From Telluria sp042683405 (GTDB lineage: Bacteria; Pseudomonadota; Gammaproteobacteria; Burkholderiales; Burkholderiaceae_D), in the NCBI RefSeq assembly GCF_042683405.1, contig NZ_JBHUJS010000003.1, positions 434,001 through 498,000 of the forward strand: a stretch of 64,000 nucleotides of DNA, given 5' to 3'. The translations under genes and the position numbers were made by a program. Positions within the stretch are counted from its first letter, which is position 1, and each line of letters opens with the position of its first letter. Positions 33,423 through 42,596 of this stretch are shown here, piece by piece. The notes under the pieces were generated by a model. The model was given only the letters and a program-made list of their open reading frames with translations. It was not told where the DNA came from and did not search any database.

Positions 33423-33431
33423 GGCGCTGCC

Positions 33432-35228
33432 TTACTTCACGGACATCTCTTCCTGGGCTTCGCGGATCAGCTGTTCTTGCAGGGCGTTAATTTCCCGGTA
33501 GCGAATTCCCATCTGATCTGAGGTCAGTCCGGAAGAAAACAATGTCTTCAGCTCATTTTTGAGCATATCCATTTTGATCTGGCGCACGAAGCTGCGGAAC
33601 TCCAGCCGCACGCTGTCGAAATCGGACTCGGGCATCGAGGCGATTTCGCCGATCAGGACGTCGAACTCATCCGTGATGAGCTTGAGCTGCTGCGACATCG
33701 CGGCGAAGTTGGCGCCCTCGCCCAGCGCGTGGCCGGTCACGACCATCAGCGACAGGCGCTCGTGCGATTCCGGGCCAAGCGATTCGAATGCCAGCAAGGC
33801 GGGCTCGTCGATCTCCAGCGTCAGTTGCGGATGCGCGATCAGGTGGCGCAGGAGCTTGAGCTCGAGCCCCACCGGCTCCGGGCGGCCCTGGCGCGGCGGC
33901 GCCTTGCGCGACTGCGCTACGGGTTTGGACAGTTCGAACAGCGTTTCGATCTCCGCCGGCGTGCTTTGCGTGAGCGAGGCCAGGCCGCGCACGATCTGCA
34001 GGCGCAGCGAGGACGGCGTCATCGACTGCAGCAGCGGCTTGGCGTCGAACTGCACGCGCGCGCGCCCTTCCGGCTCGTCGATGTTGTGGTCAGCGCTCAC
34101 TTCGCGCAGGAGGAACTGGGACAGCGGCATCGCCTCGTCGATCTCCTGGGCGAAGGCGTCGGGGCCGCGCTCGCGGATAAAGCTGTCCGGGTCGTGTTCC
34201 TGGGGCAGGAACAGGAACTTGATGGTCTTGTTGTCGGTCACAAGGGGCAGGCAGGCTTCCAGCGCGCGGCGGGCGGCGCGGCGGCCGGCCTTGTCGCCGT
34301 CAAAGCTGAACACGACCATGTCGGTCTGGCGCAGCAGCTTCTGCACGTGCGTCGCGGTGCAGGCGGTGCCGAGCGTGGCAACGGCCTGCGGGAAGCCGAG
34401 CTGGGCCAGCGCCACCACGTCCATATAGCCCTCCGTCACCAGCACGTAGCCGGCGTCGCGGATGGCCTGGCGCGCCTCGAACAGGCCGTACAGCTCGTTC
34501 CCCTTCTGGAACAGCGGGGTTTCGGGCGAGTTCAGGTACTTCGGCTCGCCGCCGTCCAGCACCCGGCCGCCAAAGCCGATCACCTGGCCCTTGGTATTCC
34601 GGATCGGGAACATGATGCGCTCGCGGAAGCGGTCGTAGCGCTTGTGCTTGTTGCCTTCCTCGTCGACCTTGTCGATCACCAGGCCGGATTCGACCAGCGC
34701 CAGCGCGTCGTAGTCGGGGAACACGGAGCGCAGGTTGTCCCAGCCGCCGGGCGCGTAGCCCATGGCGAAGCGGGCCGCCACCTCGCCGGTCAGGCCGCGG
34801 TTCTTCAGGTAGGCGATGGCGTTCTGGGCGGTGCGCAGCTGGGCGCGGTAATAGTCGCTTGCCTTGGTCAGCGCTTCGGTCAGGGCCATCGACTGGGCCT
34901 GCTGCTGGGCGCGCTGGGCGGGCGGGATCTTGTCGTCCTGGTCAGGGACCACCATGCCCACGTTCTGGGCCAGTTCCTTGACCGCGTCCACGAAGCCCAT
35001 GCCGGAGTACTCGATCAGGAAGCCGATCGAGGTGCCGTGCGCGCCGCAGCCAAAGCAGTGGTAGAACTGCTTGGTCGGGCTGACCGTAAAGCTGGGGGAC
35101 TTTTCGTTATGGAAGGGGCACAGGCCCTGGAAGTTGGCGCCGCCCTTCTTCAGCTGGACGTACTTGCCGACCACGTCGACGATGTCCACGCGGTTCAGCA
35201 GGTCGGTGATAAAGCTTTGTGGGATCAC
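33432..35228 (-). CDS. dnaG: DNA primase
   Basis: 598 residues. The N-terminal zinc-binding domain has CPFHNEKSPSF and HCFGCGAHG. The catalytic core follows with the RNA-polymerase-domain region (NRGLTGEVAARFAMGYAPGG), IGFGGRVL, and a Toprim motif VLVTEGYMDVVALAQLGF plus VVFSFDGDKAGRRAA. The C-terminal helical region binds DnaB helicase. It makes RNA primers for lagging-strand synthesis. Third gene of the macromolecular-synthesis block, 190 bases after yqeY with a REP-like palindrome between. Confidence 0.97.
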   Translation of the reverse strand: MIPQSFITDLLNRVDIVDVVGKYVQLKKGGANFQGLCPFHNEKSPSFTVSPTKQFYHCFGCGAHGTSIGFLIEYSGMGFVDAVKELAQNVGMVVPDQDDKIPPAQRAQQQAQSMALTEALTKASDYYRAQLRTAQNAIAYLKNRGLTGEVAARFAMGYAPGGWDNLRSVFPDYDALALVESGLVIDKVDEEGNKHKRYDRFRERIMFPIRNTKGQVIGFGGRVLDGGEPKYLNSPETPLFQKGNELYGLFEARQAIRDAGYVLVTEGYMDVVALAQLGFPQAVATLGTACTATHVQKLLRQTDMVVFSFDGDKAGRRAARRALEACLPLVTDNKTIKFLFLPQEHDPDSFIRERGPDAFAQEIDEAMPLSQFLLREVSADHNIDEPEGRARVQFDAKPLLQSMTPSSLRLQIVRGLASLTQSTPAEIETLFELSKPVAQSRKAPPRQGRPEPVGLELKLLRHLIAHPQLTLEIDEPALLAFESLGPESHERLSLMVVTGHALGEGANFAAMSQQLKLITDEFDVLIGEIASMPESDFDSVRLEFRSFVRQIKMDMLKNELKTLFSSGLTSDQMGIRYREINALQEQLIREAQEEMSVK

Positions 35229-35312
35229 GTTGGATGAACAGTCTTTGTCTCAGGTCAGACTATACTGCCTTGGCCGATTCTACTTGACCAGAATCAACAC
35301 CGTCATCGTCAT

Positions 35313-35402
35313 CCCAGCGAAGGCTGGGATCCATACTGAGCGTGCGGATAGCGTACGCTTCCGGCAGCCGGACACTCAGCATGGACCCCAGCCTTCGCTG
35401 GG
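35313..35402. repeat. REP-like palindrome between yqeY and dnaG
   Basis: Arms 35313-35340 (CCCAGCGAAGGCTGGGATCC onward) and 35375-35402 are inverted copies of 28 bases with two mismatches, around a 34-base loop. Each arm begins or ends with its own small hairpin (CCCAGCGAAGGCTGGG). This is the best-preserved copy of the family in the window. Confidence 0.85.
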
Positions 35403-35418
35403 GCGACGGTGCTAATGC

Positions 35419-35868
35419 TCAGGCGCCGGTCAGGGCCTTCTTGACCAGGGCGGAGACGGCGGTCATGTCCGCGCGGCCAGCCAGCTTCGGCTTGAGCACG
35501 CCCATCACCTTGCCCATGTCCGCAGGACCGGCAGCGCCGGTCGAGGCGACGGCAGCGGCCACTTCGGCCGCGATCTCCTCGTCCGACAGGCCGGCCGGCA
35601 TGTACTGCACCAGCACCGCCAGCTCCGCCTTTTCGATGTCCGCCAGGTCCTGGCGGCCGCCCGCTTCGAATTGGCTGATCGAATCCTTGCGCTGCTTGAT
35701 CATCTTTTCGATGATGGCCAGCGTCTGGGTGTCGTCCAGCGTGATCTGCTCGTCCACTTCCTTGCGCTTGATGTCGGCAAGGATCAGGCGCACCGTGGCC
35801 AGCTTGCCCGCATCCTTGGCGCGCATCGCGGTCTTCATGTCTTCGGTGATCTGGTCTTTGAGGCTCAT
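35419..35868 (-). CDS. GatB/YqeY domain protein
   Basis: 149 residues, the complete YqeY-type protein related to the tRNA-binding tail of GatB: MSLKDQITEDMKTAMRAKDA at the start, ADIKRKEVDEQITL, then KQRKDSISQFEAGGRQDLAD and GKVMGVLKPKLAGRADMTAV. The start at 35868 matches the family N-terminus; an earlier frame opening at 35901 adds non-conserved residues. It is found between rpsU and dnaG in many proteobacteria. Cellular role not settled, presumably linked to tRNA or amidotransferase function. Confidence 0.93.
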   Translation of the reverse strand: MSLKDQITEDMKTAMRAKDAGKLATVRLILADIKRKEVDEQITLDDTQTLAIIEKMIKQRKDSISQFEAGGRQDLADIEKAELAVLVQYMPAGLSDEEIAAEVAAAVASTGAAGPADMGKVMGVLKPKLAGRADMTAVSALVKKALTGA

Positions 35869-35992
35869 CGTTGGCTCGCTTTCGTATGGTGGAAATAGCA
35901 AAACCCGCTGCGGTGAACCGGAGCGGGTCGGCGACTCTCGTCAACGCCGGCAGCTCGGATTCGCTCCGCGCCGGCACTGGTGACGTCTAGTC

Positions 35993-36205
35993 TTAGAAGA
36001 GTTTCTTAGGCAGTTGCTGGCTGCGGATGCGCTTGTAGTGACGCTTCACGGCAGCTGCCAGCTTGCGCTTGCGCTCTGCAGTCGGCTTCTCGTAGAACTC
36101 GCGTGCGCGCAGTTCGGTCAGCAGGCCGGTTTTTTCGATGGTGCGTTTAAAGCGGCGCATGGCCACTTCGAACGGCTCGTTTTCTTTAAGGCGAATAGTG
36201 GTCAT
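35993..36205 (-). CDS. rpsU: 30S ribosomal protein S21
   Basis: 70 residues, full length: MTTIRLKENEPFEVAMRRFK at the start, then TGLLTELRAREFYEKPTAER and a very basic tail (KLAAAVKRHYKRIRSQQLPK). S21 sits at the 30S platform near the anti-Shine-Dalgarno helix and aids initiation. First gene of the rpsU-yqeY-dnaG-rpoD block; 36206-36313 should hold its promoter, though I could not pick clear -35/-10 boxes. Confidence 0.97.
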   Translation of the reverse strand: MTTIRLKENEPFEVAMRRFKRTIEKTGLLTELRAREFYEKPTAERKRKLAAAVKRHYKRIRSQQLPKKLF

Positions 36206-36313
36206 GTAAAAATCAAACCGTTGGAATTAGGGAAGAACGAGATTCTAACAGCAAATCGCATCCGATTGGAAGTATTTGTCCAGCTTGGTGTTTCGCAAAG
36301 GCGACACCGCCCG

Positions 36314-36358
36314 AAATGGGGTCTGTCCCCATTTCGGAAATGGGGACAGACCCCATTT
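36314..36358. repeat. Perfect 22-bp inverted repeat, GGGGTCTGTCCCC type
   Basis: Arms 36314-36335 and 36337-36358 are exact inverted copies separated by one G, each containing its own short palindrome (GGGGTCTGTCCCC or its complement). It abuts the stop of the flavoprotein gene and is followed by T residues, so it could terminate that transcript. A variant of the GGGGACNGTCCC family. Confidence 0.88.
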
Positions 36359-36359
36359 T

Positions 36360-37607
36360 TCAGGCGGCGGACGCCAGCGCCTGGCCGGCAGCCACGCCGG
36401 ATGCCCATGCCCACTGGAAATTATACCCGCCCAGCCAGCCGGTCACGTCGACCGCCTCGCCGATGAAGTACAGCCCCGGCACCTTCTGCGCCATCATGGT
36501 CTGCTGCGACAGTTCGCGAGTATCCACGCCGCCCAGCGTCACTTCGGCCTTGCGGTAGCCTTCCGACCCGGTCGGCACGATCGACCAGCGGTTCACCGCG
36601 TCGCCCAGCGCGCGCAGCTTCGCGTCCGGCATGTCGGCCAGGCGTGCGTCCGCCGGCAGGCCGGTGGCCGCCAGCAGGCCCTCGGCCAGGCGCGCGGGCA
36701 TCCACTGCGACAGGATGTTCCCGAGCTGCTTCTTGACGGTGGACTTGGCCTCGATCAGCTCTTGCGCCACGTCGACTTCCGGCAGCAGGTTGATCGTGAT
36801 CGGCGTGCCCGGCTCCCAGTAGCTGGAGATCTGCAGGATCGCCGGCCCGGACAGGCCGCGGTGCGTGAACAGCAGGTCTTCGCGGAAGTGCCCGTAATTG
36901 CCGGCCTTCTTGCCCTTGGCCTTGCGGCTGCCCGTTTCCACATCCACTTCCAGCGCGATGCCGGCCAGCGGCACGAACGGCGCCCAGCCCGGCCCATCGA
37001 AGGTCAGCGGCACCAGGCCCGGCCTCGGCTCGACGATGTTCAGGCCAAACTGCTTCGCCACGCGGTACGCGAAATCGGTCGCCCCGATCTTCGGGATCGA
37101 CAGCGCCCCCGTCGCTATCACGACAGCCTGCGCCTCGATCTCGCCCAGGCTAGTTTGCAGAAGGAAGGGGACTGCCCCTTCAGGGGACTGTCCCCCGCCT
37201 TTGACCGACTCGACCGCACACGGCATCCGCCAATGCACACTGCCCGCCGCGCACTCCGCCTTCAGCATCTGGATGATCTGCTCCGACGACTCATCGCAGA
37301 ACAGCTGCCCCTTGTGCTTCTCGTGATACGAGATGCGGTGCTTCTTGACGAGGGCGAGGAAGTCCTGCGGCGTATAGCGCGACAGCGCGCTCTTGCAGAA
37401 ATGCGGATTCTCGGACAGGAAGTTCGCCGGCCCCGCATTCATATTAGTGAAGTTGCAGCGCCCGCCGCCAGAGATGCGGATCTTCTCCGCCAGCTTCTCG
37501 GCGTGATCGATCAGCACCACGCGCTTGCCGCCTTGCGCCGCGACCGCCGCGCACATCATGCCGGCTGCGCCCGCGCCGATTACTGCCACATCAAACTTTT
37601 CCGCCAT
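36360..37607 (-). CDS. BaiN/HI0933-type NAD(P)/FAD-dependent flavoprotein
   Basis: 415 residues. The N-terminal Rossmann motif is DVAVIGAGAAGMMCAAVAAQ, then the family landmarks ISGGGRCNFTNMN, GQLFCDESSEQI, VVIATGALSIPKIGATDFAY and RPGLVPLTF, and C-terminal AEVTLGGVDTRELSQQTM and GLYFIGEAVDVTGWLGGYNF. The family is widespread; one member (BaiN) acts in bile-acid reduction, but the usual role is unknown. Oddity: residues 136-147 or so (GGGQSPEGAVPF) are encoded by an inserted palindromic repeat, in frame, in a loop between two strands. See the repeat entry. Confidence 0.93.
   Translation of the reverse strand: MAEKFDVAVIGAGAAGMMCAAVAAQGGKRVVLIDHAEKLAEKIRISGGGRCNFTNMNAGPANFLSENPHFCKSALSRYTPQDFLALVKKHRISYHEKHKGQLFCDESSEQIIQMLKAECAAGSVHWRMPCAVESVKGGGQSPEGAVPFLLQTSLGEIEAQAVVIATGALSIPKIGATDFAYRVAKQFGLNIVEPRPGLVPLTFDGPGWAPFVPLAGIALEVDVETGSRKAKGKKAGNYGHFREDLLFTHRGLSGPAILQISSYWEPGTPITINLLPEVDVAQELIEAKSTVKKQLGNILSQWMPARLAEGLLAATGLPADARLADMPDAKLRALGDAVNRWSIVPTGSEGYRKAEVTLGGVDTRELSQQTMMAQKVPGLYFIGEAVDVTGWLGGYNFQWAWASGVAAGQALASAA
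37165..37198. repeat. GGGGACNGTCCC-family repeat inside a coding region
   Basis: Two half-units, GGGGACTGCCCCTT and AGGGGACTGTCCCCCG, lie within the flavoprotein gene and are read in frame. The same motif occurs outside genes at 33331-33422, 37661-37679, 41063-41077 and 44090-44115, and at the 3' end of the ybiB gene (37784-37811). Confidence 0.8.
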
Positions 37608-37775
37608 ACCCGCCCCTCATTATCAGGCCGCGATTGTACATGCGTTGGGGGCTGTCGCTGCCAGGGGACCGCCCCCCTGATCTTCAGCATGCACAGAAGA
37701 TGGCAGAGGATGGGCCGTGATCTCAGCAGTTAGGCGCAGATAACACCAAAACGGCGCAGTTGGCGTGGGTACGGG

Positions 37776-38756
37776 CTAGAGATCGGGGGACGGTCCACCG
37801 GGGACAGTACCCAGTGCCTGCGCGGCCATCACGATTTGTTCCACCTGCTGCGCGATCGGGGACGGCACGGGCTCGGCGCCGTCGAGCACGCGTGCGATCC
37901 ACGCGGCCGTGGACGCTGCGTCGCGGCCCTCGGGCAAGCGCGCCACCTCGTCGGTCGGCGGGTCGCGCTCCACCAGCACGGTGCGCGCGCCCTGCCGAAA
38001 CCAGTCGATCTGCTGCCCGCGGTTCGGGTTCGCTACCGTCTCGCCTTCCGTGCCGCGCATCAGGAACGCGTCTCCGCGCGCCGCCGCATACGGTCGCACG
38101 AAGAACTCGCCCAGCGTCTCCAGGTACTCGGGATGGGTGTACGACACCAGCCGCAGCGCCGGCCCGTCGAACGGCTGCAGGATCTTGACCAGCGTGTGCG
38201 TCGAGTTGCGCACGCCGAGCACGCTGCGCAGCGCCAGCAGCCGCGCCAGCTTTGGCGCGAGCACATCGATCCGCATAAAGGCCGGACGTCCTTCCGCCCA
38301 CGCCTCGAGCACGCTAGCAGCATCGTCAGACGCATCCAGCCCCATCGCCGCCATGATCTCGAACGTCGTCACGCGGCCCGGATCGGCCGTGACGCCGTGC
38401 ACCAGCACGGGCGCGCCCCGCCGCGCCAGCAGCGCAGCGAGCAGCGGCGTCAGGTTGGGCAGCTTGCGCGAGCCGTTATAGCTGGGGACCAGGACCGGCG
38501 CTAGGTCCCCGCGCGGCGCGGGCAGCAGCGGGAACGATGCCTCCGCCGCGGACAGGAAGCCCTCCAGCTCGTCCGGCGATTCGCCCTTGATGCGCATCGC
38601 CATGACGATCGCGCCCATCTCCAGGTCGGAGACCCGCCCGTCCAGCATGGCGGCATAGAGCTCGTGCGCATCGTCGCGCGACATCGCACGCGCGCCTTTG
38701 ACGCCGCGGCCGATCTCCTTGATGAAGCGCGCGGCCGGGAAGTGTTCAAGATTCAT
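37776..38756 (-). CDS. ybiB: YbiB/TrpD2-type phosphoribosyltransferase-fold protein
   Basis: 326 residues related to anthranilate phosphoribosyltransferase: the helical N-domain (MSRDDAHELYAAMLDGRVSD), then SYNGSRKLPNLTPLLAALLA, VLVHGVTADPGRVTTFEIMA and LGVRNSTHTLVKILQPF. The TrpD GTGGD substrate loop is replaced by SYNGSRK, as in YbiB, which binds nucleic acid rather than making phosphoribosyl-anthranilate. The last 11 residues (GTVPGGPSPDL) come from a GGGGACNGTCCC-type repeat, so the C-terminus has been rewritten. Divergent from aroG. Confidence 0.87.
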   Translation of the reverse strand: MNLEHFPAARFIKEIGRGVKGARAMSRDDAHELYAAMLDGRVSDLEMGAIVMAMRIKGESPDELEGFLSAAEASFPLLPAPRGDLAPVLVPSYNGSRKLPNLTPLLAALLARRGAPVLVHGVTADPGRVTTFEIMAAMGLDASDDAASVLEAWAEGRPAFMRIDVLAPKLARLLALRSVLGVRNSTHTLVKILQPFDGPALRLVSYTHPEYLETLGEFFVRPYAAARGDAFLMRGTEGETVANPNRGQQIDWFRQGARTVLVERDPPTDEVARLPEGRDAASTAAWIARVLDGAEPVPSPIAQQVEQIVMAAQALGTVPGGPSPDL

Positions 38757-38858
38757 GCGCTTAGCTTACACGAATGGCTTTTTGGCACCTCGCCAGCACA
38801 CGCGCGCGTTTGGCGCTACACTGAAACGTCCCGCCGAAGCAACGCAGAGACGAAGTAC

Positions 38859-39917
38859 ATGATCACCCCAGATATCGAGAACATCAACATCACCTCGATG
38901 GCGCCCATGCCATCGCCGCAGGACCTGCACAACAAGCTCCCGCTGACCGAAAAAGCGTTCGACACCGTGATGAAGGGACGCGCCGACCTGCGCAATATCC
39001 TGGACCGCAAGGACAAGCGCATCTTCGTCGTGGTCGGCCCCTGCTCCATCCACGATCCCGTCGCCGGCCTCGATTACGCGCGCCGGCTGAAGGCGCTGCA
39101 GGAGGAAGTCAGGGACACCATGCTGCTCGTGATGCGCGTGTACTTCGAAAAGCCGCGCACCACCACCGGCTGGAAGGGCTACATTAACGATCCGTTCATG
39201 GACGACTCGTTCCAGGTCGACGCCGGCATGGAAAAGGCACGCCAGTTCCTGCTGGACGTGTGCGAACTCGGCCTGCCGACGGCGACCGAGGCGCTCGACC
39301 CGATCTCGCCGCAGTACCTGGGCGACCTGATTGCATGGACCGCCATCGGCGCGCGCACCACCGAATCGCAGACCCACCGCGAGATGTCGTCCGGCCTGTC
39401 CACACCGGTCGGCTTCAAGAACGGCACCGACGGTGACATTGGCATCGCCATCAACGCGATCCTGTCGTCGGCGCACCCGCACTCCTTCCTCGGCATCGAC
39501 ACCAACGGCAACGCGGCCATCATCCGCACCCGCGGCAACGCCTACGGCCACGTGGTGCTGCGCGGCGGCGGCGACCGGCCCAACTACGATTCCGTCTCCA
39601 TCAAGATCGCAGAACTGGCGCTGGCCAAGCAGGGCCTGCCGCCGAACCTGGTGGTGGACTGCTCGCACGCCAACAGCTACAAGAAGCCCGAGCTGCAACC
39701 GCTGGTAATGCAGGACGTGATCCAGCAGATCAAGCACGGCAACCGCTCGCTGGTCGGCGTCATGATCGAATCGAACATCGTCGGCGGGCGCCAGGAGATC
39801 CCGCGCGACCTGTCGCAGCTGATCTACGGCTGCTCGGTGACGGATGGCTGCATCGGCTGGGAAGACACCGTCGAGATGCTGCGCGCCGCACACGCCGACC
39901 TCCTCCACCGCCCGTAG
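38859..39917 (+). CDS. aroG: 3-deoxy-7-phosphoheptulonate synthase, class I (DAHP synthase)
   Basis: 352 residues, the normal class I length. It condenses phosphoenolpyruvate and erythrose-4-phosphate in the first shikimate step. Visible family segments: VVVGPCSIHDPVAGLDYARR, MRVYFEKPRTTTGWKGYIND, WTAIGARTTESQTHREMSSG, VVDCSHANSYKKP and MIESNIVGGRQEI. The ATG at 38859 matches the family N-terminus (MITPDIENINITSM); the frame is open 65 codons further upstream but without conservation. Which amino acid feeds back on it cannot be read here. Confidence 0.95.
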   Translation: MITPDIENINITSMAPMPSPQDLHNKLPLTEKAFDTVMKGRADLRNILDRKDKRIFVVVGPCSIHDPVAGLDYARRLKALQEEVRDTMLLVMRVYFEKPRTTTGWKGYINDPFMDDSFQVDAGMEKARQFLLDVCELGLPTATEALDPISPQYLGDLIAWTAIGARTTESQTHREMSSGLSTPVGFKNGTDGDIGIAINAILSSAHPHSFLGIDTNGNAAIIRTRGNAYGHVVLRGGGDRPNYDSVSIKIAELALAKQGLPPNLVVDCSHANSYKKPELQPLVMQDVIQQIKHGNRSLVGVMIESNIVGGRQEIPRDLSQLIYGCSVTDGCIGWEDTVEMLRAAHADLLHRP

Positions 39918-40029
39918 TTACTTGCCCCGTCATCCCCGCGCGCACGGGGACGACGCGGGGATTGCGCATGCACCGCCGCGAGCGCTGGTTTACAATGGCG
40001 GGTTACTTTTTGATGGCAGTTGGTGTTCC

Positions 40030-41058
40030 ATGATCGTTCTAGGCGTTGAATCTTCTTGCGACGAAACCGGCCTCGCGTTGTACGACACACAACGCGGCCT
40101 GCTCTCGCACGCCCTGCACTCGCAGGTCGCCATGCACGAGGAATACGGCGGCGTAGTGCCGGAACTCGCCTCGCGCGACCACATTCGCCGCGCCATCCCG
40201 CTGCTCGAACAGGTGCTCGGCCAGGCTAAAGTCGACATGAAAGACGTCGACGCCATCGCCTACACCCAGGGTCCCGGCCTGGCCGGCGCGCTGCTGGTCG
40301 GCTCCTCGATCGCCTGCAGCCTCGGCCTCGCCGCCGACAAGCCGGTGCTCGGCGTGCACCACCTGGAAGGCCACCTGCTCTCCCCGCTGCTCGCCAAGGA
40401 ACCGCCCGAGTTCCCGTTCATCGCCCTGCTCGTCTCCGGCGGCCACACGCAGCTGATGCGCGTGGACGGCATCGGCCAGTACACCCTGCTCGGCGAAACA
40501 CTCGACGATGCAGCCGGCGAAGCCTTCGACAAATCGGCCAAGCTGCTCGGCCTGGGCTACCCCGGCGGTCCCGCGATCTCGCGCCTGGCCGAGTTTGGCG
40601 ACCCGAACGCCTACAAGCTCCCGCGCCCGATGCTGCATTCGAAAGACTTCAACTTCAGCTTCTCGGGATTGAAGACCGCCGTGCTGACGGTGGTGAAAAA
40701 CCACCCCGCCAATATCTGCGACCAGGACAAGGCCAACATCGCGCGCGGCTTCGTCGATGCGATCGTGGATGTGCTGACGGCGAAATGCGTGAGCGCCTTG
40801 AAGCACACTGGCCTCAAGCGCCTGGTGATCGCTGGCGGCGTCGGCGCCAACACGCAGCTGCGCGAGTCGCTCAACGCGGCGGCTGCGAAGAAGCGCTTCA
40901 AGGTCTACTACCCGGAGCTCGAGTTCTGCACCGATAACGGCGCGATGATCGCCTTTGCCGGCGCCATGCGCATGCAGATCAACCCCAACGCCGCGAAGAA
41001 GGATTACTCCTTCAACGTCCTGCCCCGCTGGCCGCTGGACGACATCCGCGTGGTGTAA
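40030..41058 (+). CDS. tsaD: tRNA N6-threonylcarbamoyladenosine synthase catalytic subunit
   Basis: 342 residues. With TsaB, TsaE (also here, at 49370) and TsaC it makes t6A37 in ANN-decoding tRNAs. Family marks: MIVLGVESSCDETGLALYD, VPELASRDHIR, the metal-binding VHHLEGHLLSP, LVSGGHTQLM, and VIAGGVGANTQLR with ELEFCTDNGAMIAFAG. The ATG at 40030 gives the standard N-terminus. Followed by a short GGGGACNATCCCC repeat and the convergent FrnE-like gene. Confidence 0.96.
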   Translation: MIVLGVESSCDETGLALYDTQRGLLSHALHSQVAMHEEYGGVVPELASRDHIRRAIPLLEQVLGQAKVDMKDVDAIAYTQGPGLAGALLVGSSIACSLGLAADKPVLGVHHLEGHLLSPLLAKEPPEFPFIALLVSGGHTQLMRVDGIGQYTLLGETLDDAAGEAFDKSAKLLGLGYPGGPAISRLAEFGDPNAYKLPRPMLHSKDFNFSFSGLKTAVLTVVKNHPANICDQDKANIARGFVDAIVDVLTAKCVSALKHTGLKRLVIAGGVGANTQLRESLNAAAAKKRFKVYYPELEFCTDNGAMIAFAGAMRMQINPNAAKKDYSFNVLPRWPLDDIRVV

Positions 41059-41081
41059 ACGTCAGGGGACAATCCCCTCCG

Positions 41082-41726
41082 CTATTCATGCGTGGCGATT
41101 TGCAGGAGCGCCTGCTCGAACACTTCCGGCGGCTGCCCGCCGCTGATCAGGTGGCGGTCGTTGATGATCACCGCCGGCACGGAGTTGATACCAGCGCGGT
41201 GGTAGAACGCCTGCCGCTCGCGCACTTCTTTCGCGAATTCGTCCGACGCCAGGATCGACTTCACGCGCTCCCCGTCCAGCCCCGCCTCGCGCGCCACGCG
41301 CTCCAGCACCTCATGCGACCCCGGATCCTCGCCCTTGGTGAAGTAGGCTTCGAACAGCTTCAGCTCCATCTCATGCTGTTTTCCTTCCAGCCCCGCCCAA
41401 TGCAGGACGCGGTGCGCGTCGAAGGTGTTGTAGATGCGCGAGCGCTTGTCCATGTTGAACGTGAACCCTAGCGCCTCCCCGCGCGCGCGGATCGCCTCGC
41501 GGTTCTGCGCGCCCTGCGCCTCCGTCATGCCGTATTTCTGCATCAGGTGTTCGCCAACGTCCTGCCCGCCCGGCCCCATGTCCGGATTGAGTTCGAAGGG
41601 CTGGAAGTGCAAGTCCGCCGCGATCTGGCCGTGAAGGCGCCCGAGCGCCTGCTCCAGGGACTTGAGGCCGATGATGCACCACGGGCACGACACATCGGAG
41701 ACGAAATCGATTTTTAGCTGCTTCAT
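41082..41726 (-). CDS. DsbA-family (FrnE-like) oxidoreductase
   Basis: 214 residues with a thioredoxin fold: MKQLKIDFVSDVSCPWCIIG carries the CPWC active site, followed by the helical insert (LHFQPFELNPDMGPGGQDVG, MDKRSRIYNTFDAHRVLHWA) and cis-Pro strand SVPAVIINDRHLISGGQPPE. FrnE-type proteins are cytoplasmic thiol-disulfide isomerases or polyketide-related oxidoreductases. The start is fixed by an ideal AGGAGGT before the ATG at 41726. Convergent with tsaD. Confidence 0.92.
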   Translation of the reverse strand: MKQLKIDFVSDVSCPWCIIGLKSLEQALGRLHGQIAADLHFQPFELNPDMGPGGQDVGEHLMQKYGMTEAQGAQNREAIRARGEALGFTFNMDKRSRIYNTFDAHRVLHWAGLEGKQHEMELKLFEAYFTKGEDPGSHEVLERVAREAGLDGERVKSILASDEFAKEVRERQAFYHRAGINSVPAVIINDRHLISGGQPPEVFEQALLQIATHE

Positions 41727-41774
41727 GCGACCTCCTGCAAAAACACCACGATAACAAAAAACCGGGGCGAGCCT

Positions 41775-41890
41775 CGTCACCCCCGCGAAAGCGGGGGCCC
41801 ATACTGCGTGTGAGGGGAGCTTGAGCGTGCTGGCTTCGGTCGCTCAGCATGGGTCCCCGCAAAGGCGGCCGCGATCGGCCGGGGACGACG
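41775..41890. repeat. REP-like palindrome
   Basis: Left arm CCCCGCGAAAGCGGGGGCCC (about 41781 onward) and right arm CTCAGCATGGGTCCCCGCAA (about 41845 onward) are imperfect inverted copies of the family seen at 35313-35402. It fills the gap between the plsY end and the FrnE-like gene start. Confidence 0.65.
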
Positions 41891-41916
41891 GGGTGGCGGG
41901 ACCGCCACCTCCTGGA

Positions 41917-42537
41917 TTACTTCTTCTTGGCGCCGGCGGCCTTGCTGCCGATACGGCTTTCCTTGCCGGCCAGCAGATTCGAGATATTGCCGGCATGGCG
42001 ATACACGAGCAGCATGCTCATCACCACGACCGCGACGAATGGCTCGTCCACGCCATACATCAGGCCGTAGAAGAACGGTGCGAATATCGCCGAGATCAGC
42101 GCCGCCAGCGAGGAATAACGTGTCGCATACGCGATGATCAGCCAGGTCGCCAGCGTCGCCAGTCCGAGCCACACGTTCAGGCCGAGCAGCACGCCCAACG
42201 CCGTCGCCACGCCCTTGCCGCCCTTGAAGCGGAAAAAGACCGGATACAGGTGGCCCACGAAGACCGCGATGCACACCAGCGCGATGGTGCCGTCGCCCAC
42301 GCCATACTGGTCGGCCAGGCGGATCGCCAGCCACACCGCGAACCAGCCCTTGACCGCATCGCCCAGCAAGGTCGCGATCGCCGCCTTCTTGTTACCGCTG
42401 CGCAGCACATTGGTCGCGCCAGGATTCTTGGAGCCATAGGTACGCGGATCGGACAAGCCCATCAGCTTGCTCACCACCACCGCGAACGAAATCGAGCCAA
42501 TCAGGTACGCCACGACCGTAAACACAAGTGTCGTCAT
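41917..42537 (-). CDS. plsY: Glycerol-3-phosphate acyltransferase
   Basis: 206-residue inner-membrane enzyme that uses acyl-phosphate to acylate glycerol-3-phosphate, the first step of phospholipid synthesis. Five or so membrane helices and the three family loops are visible: LIGSISFAVVVSKLMGLSDP with RTYGSKNPGATNVLRSGNKK, then GHLYPVFFRFKGGKGVATAL, then RYSSLAALISAIFAPF. Length and motifs are complete. A C-rich hairpin with T residues in its loop lies between it and ybaK (42567-42586). Confidence 0.95.
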   Translation of the reverse strand: MTTLVFTVVAYLIGSISFAVVVSKLMGLSDPRTYGSKNPGATNVLRSGNKKAAIATLLGDAVKGWFAVWLAIRLADQYGVGDGTIALVCIAVFVGHLYPVFFRFKGGKGVATALGVLLGLNVWLGLATLATWLIIAYATRYSSLAALISAIFAPFFYGLMYGVDEPFVAVVVMSMLLVYRHAGNISNLLAGKESRIGSKAAGAKKK

Positions 42538-42596
42538 CTTTCATCCCTCTTCTTATAAGTATGAGCGCCCCGAAAAAAGGGGCTGCTGAATATACA

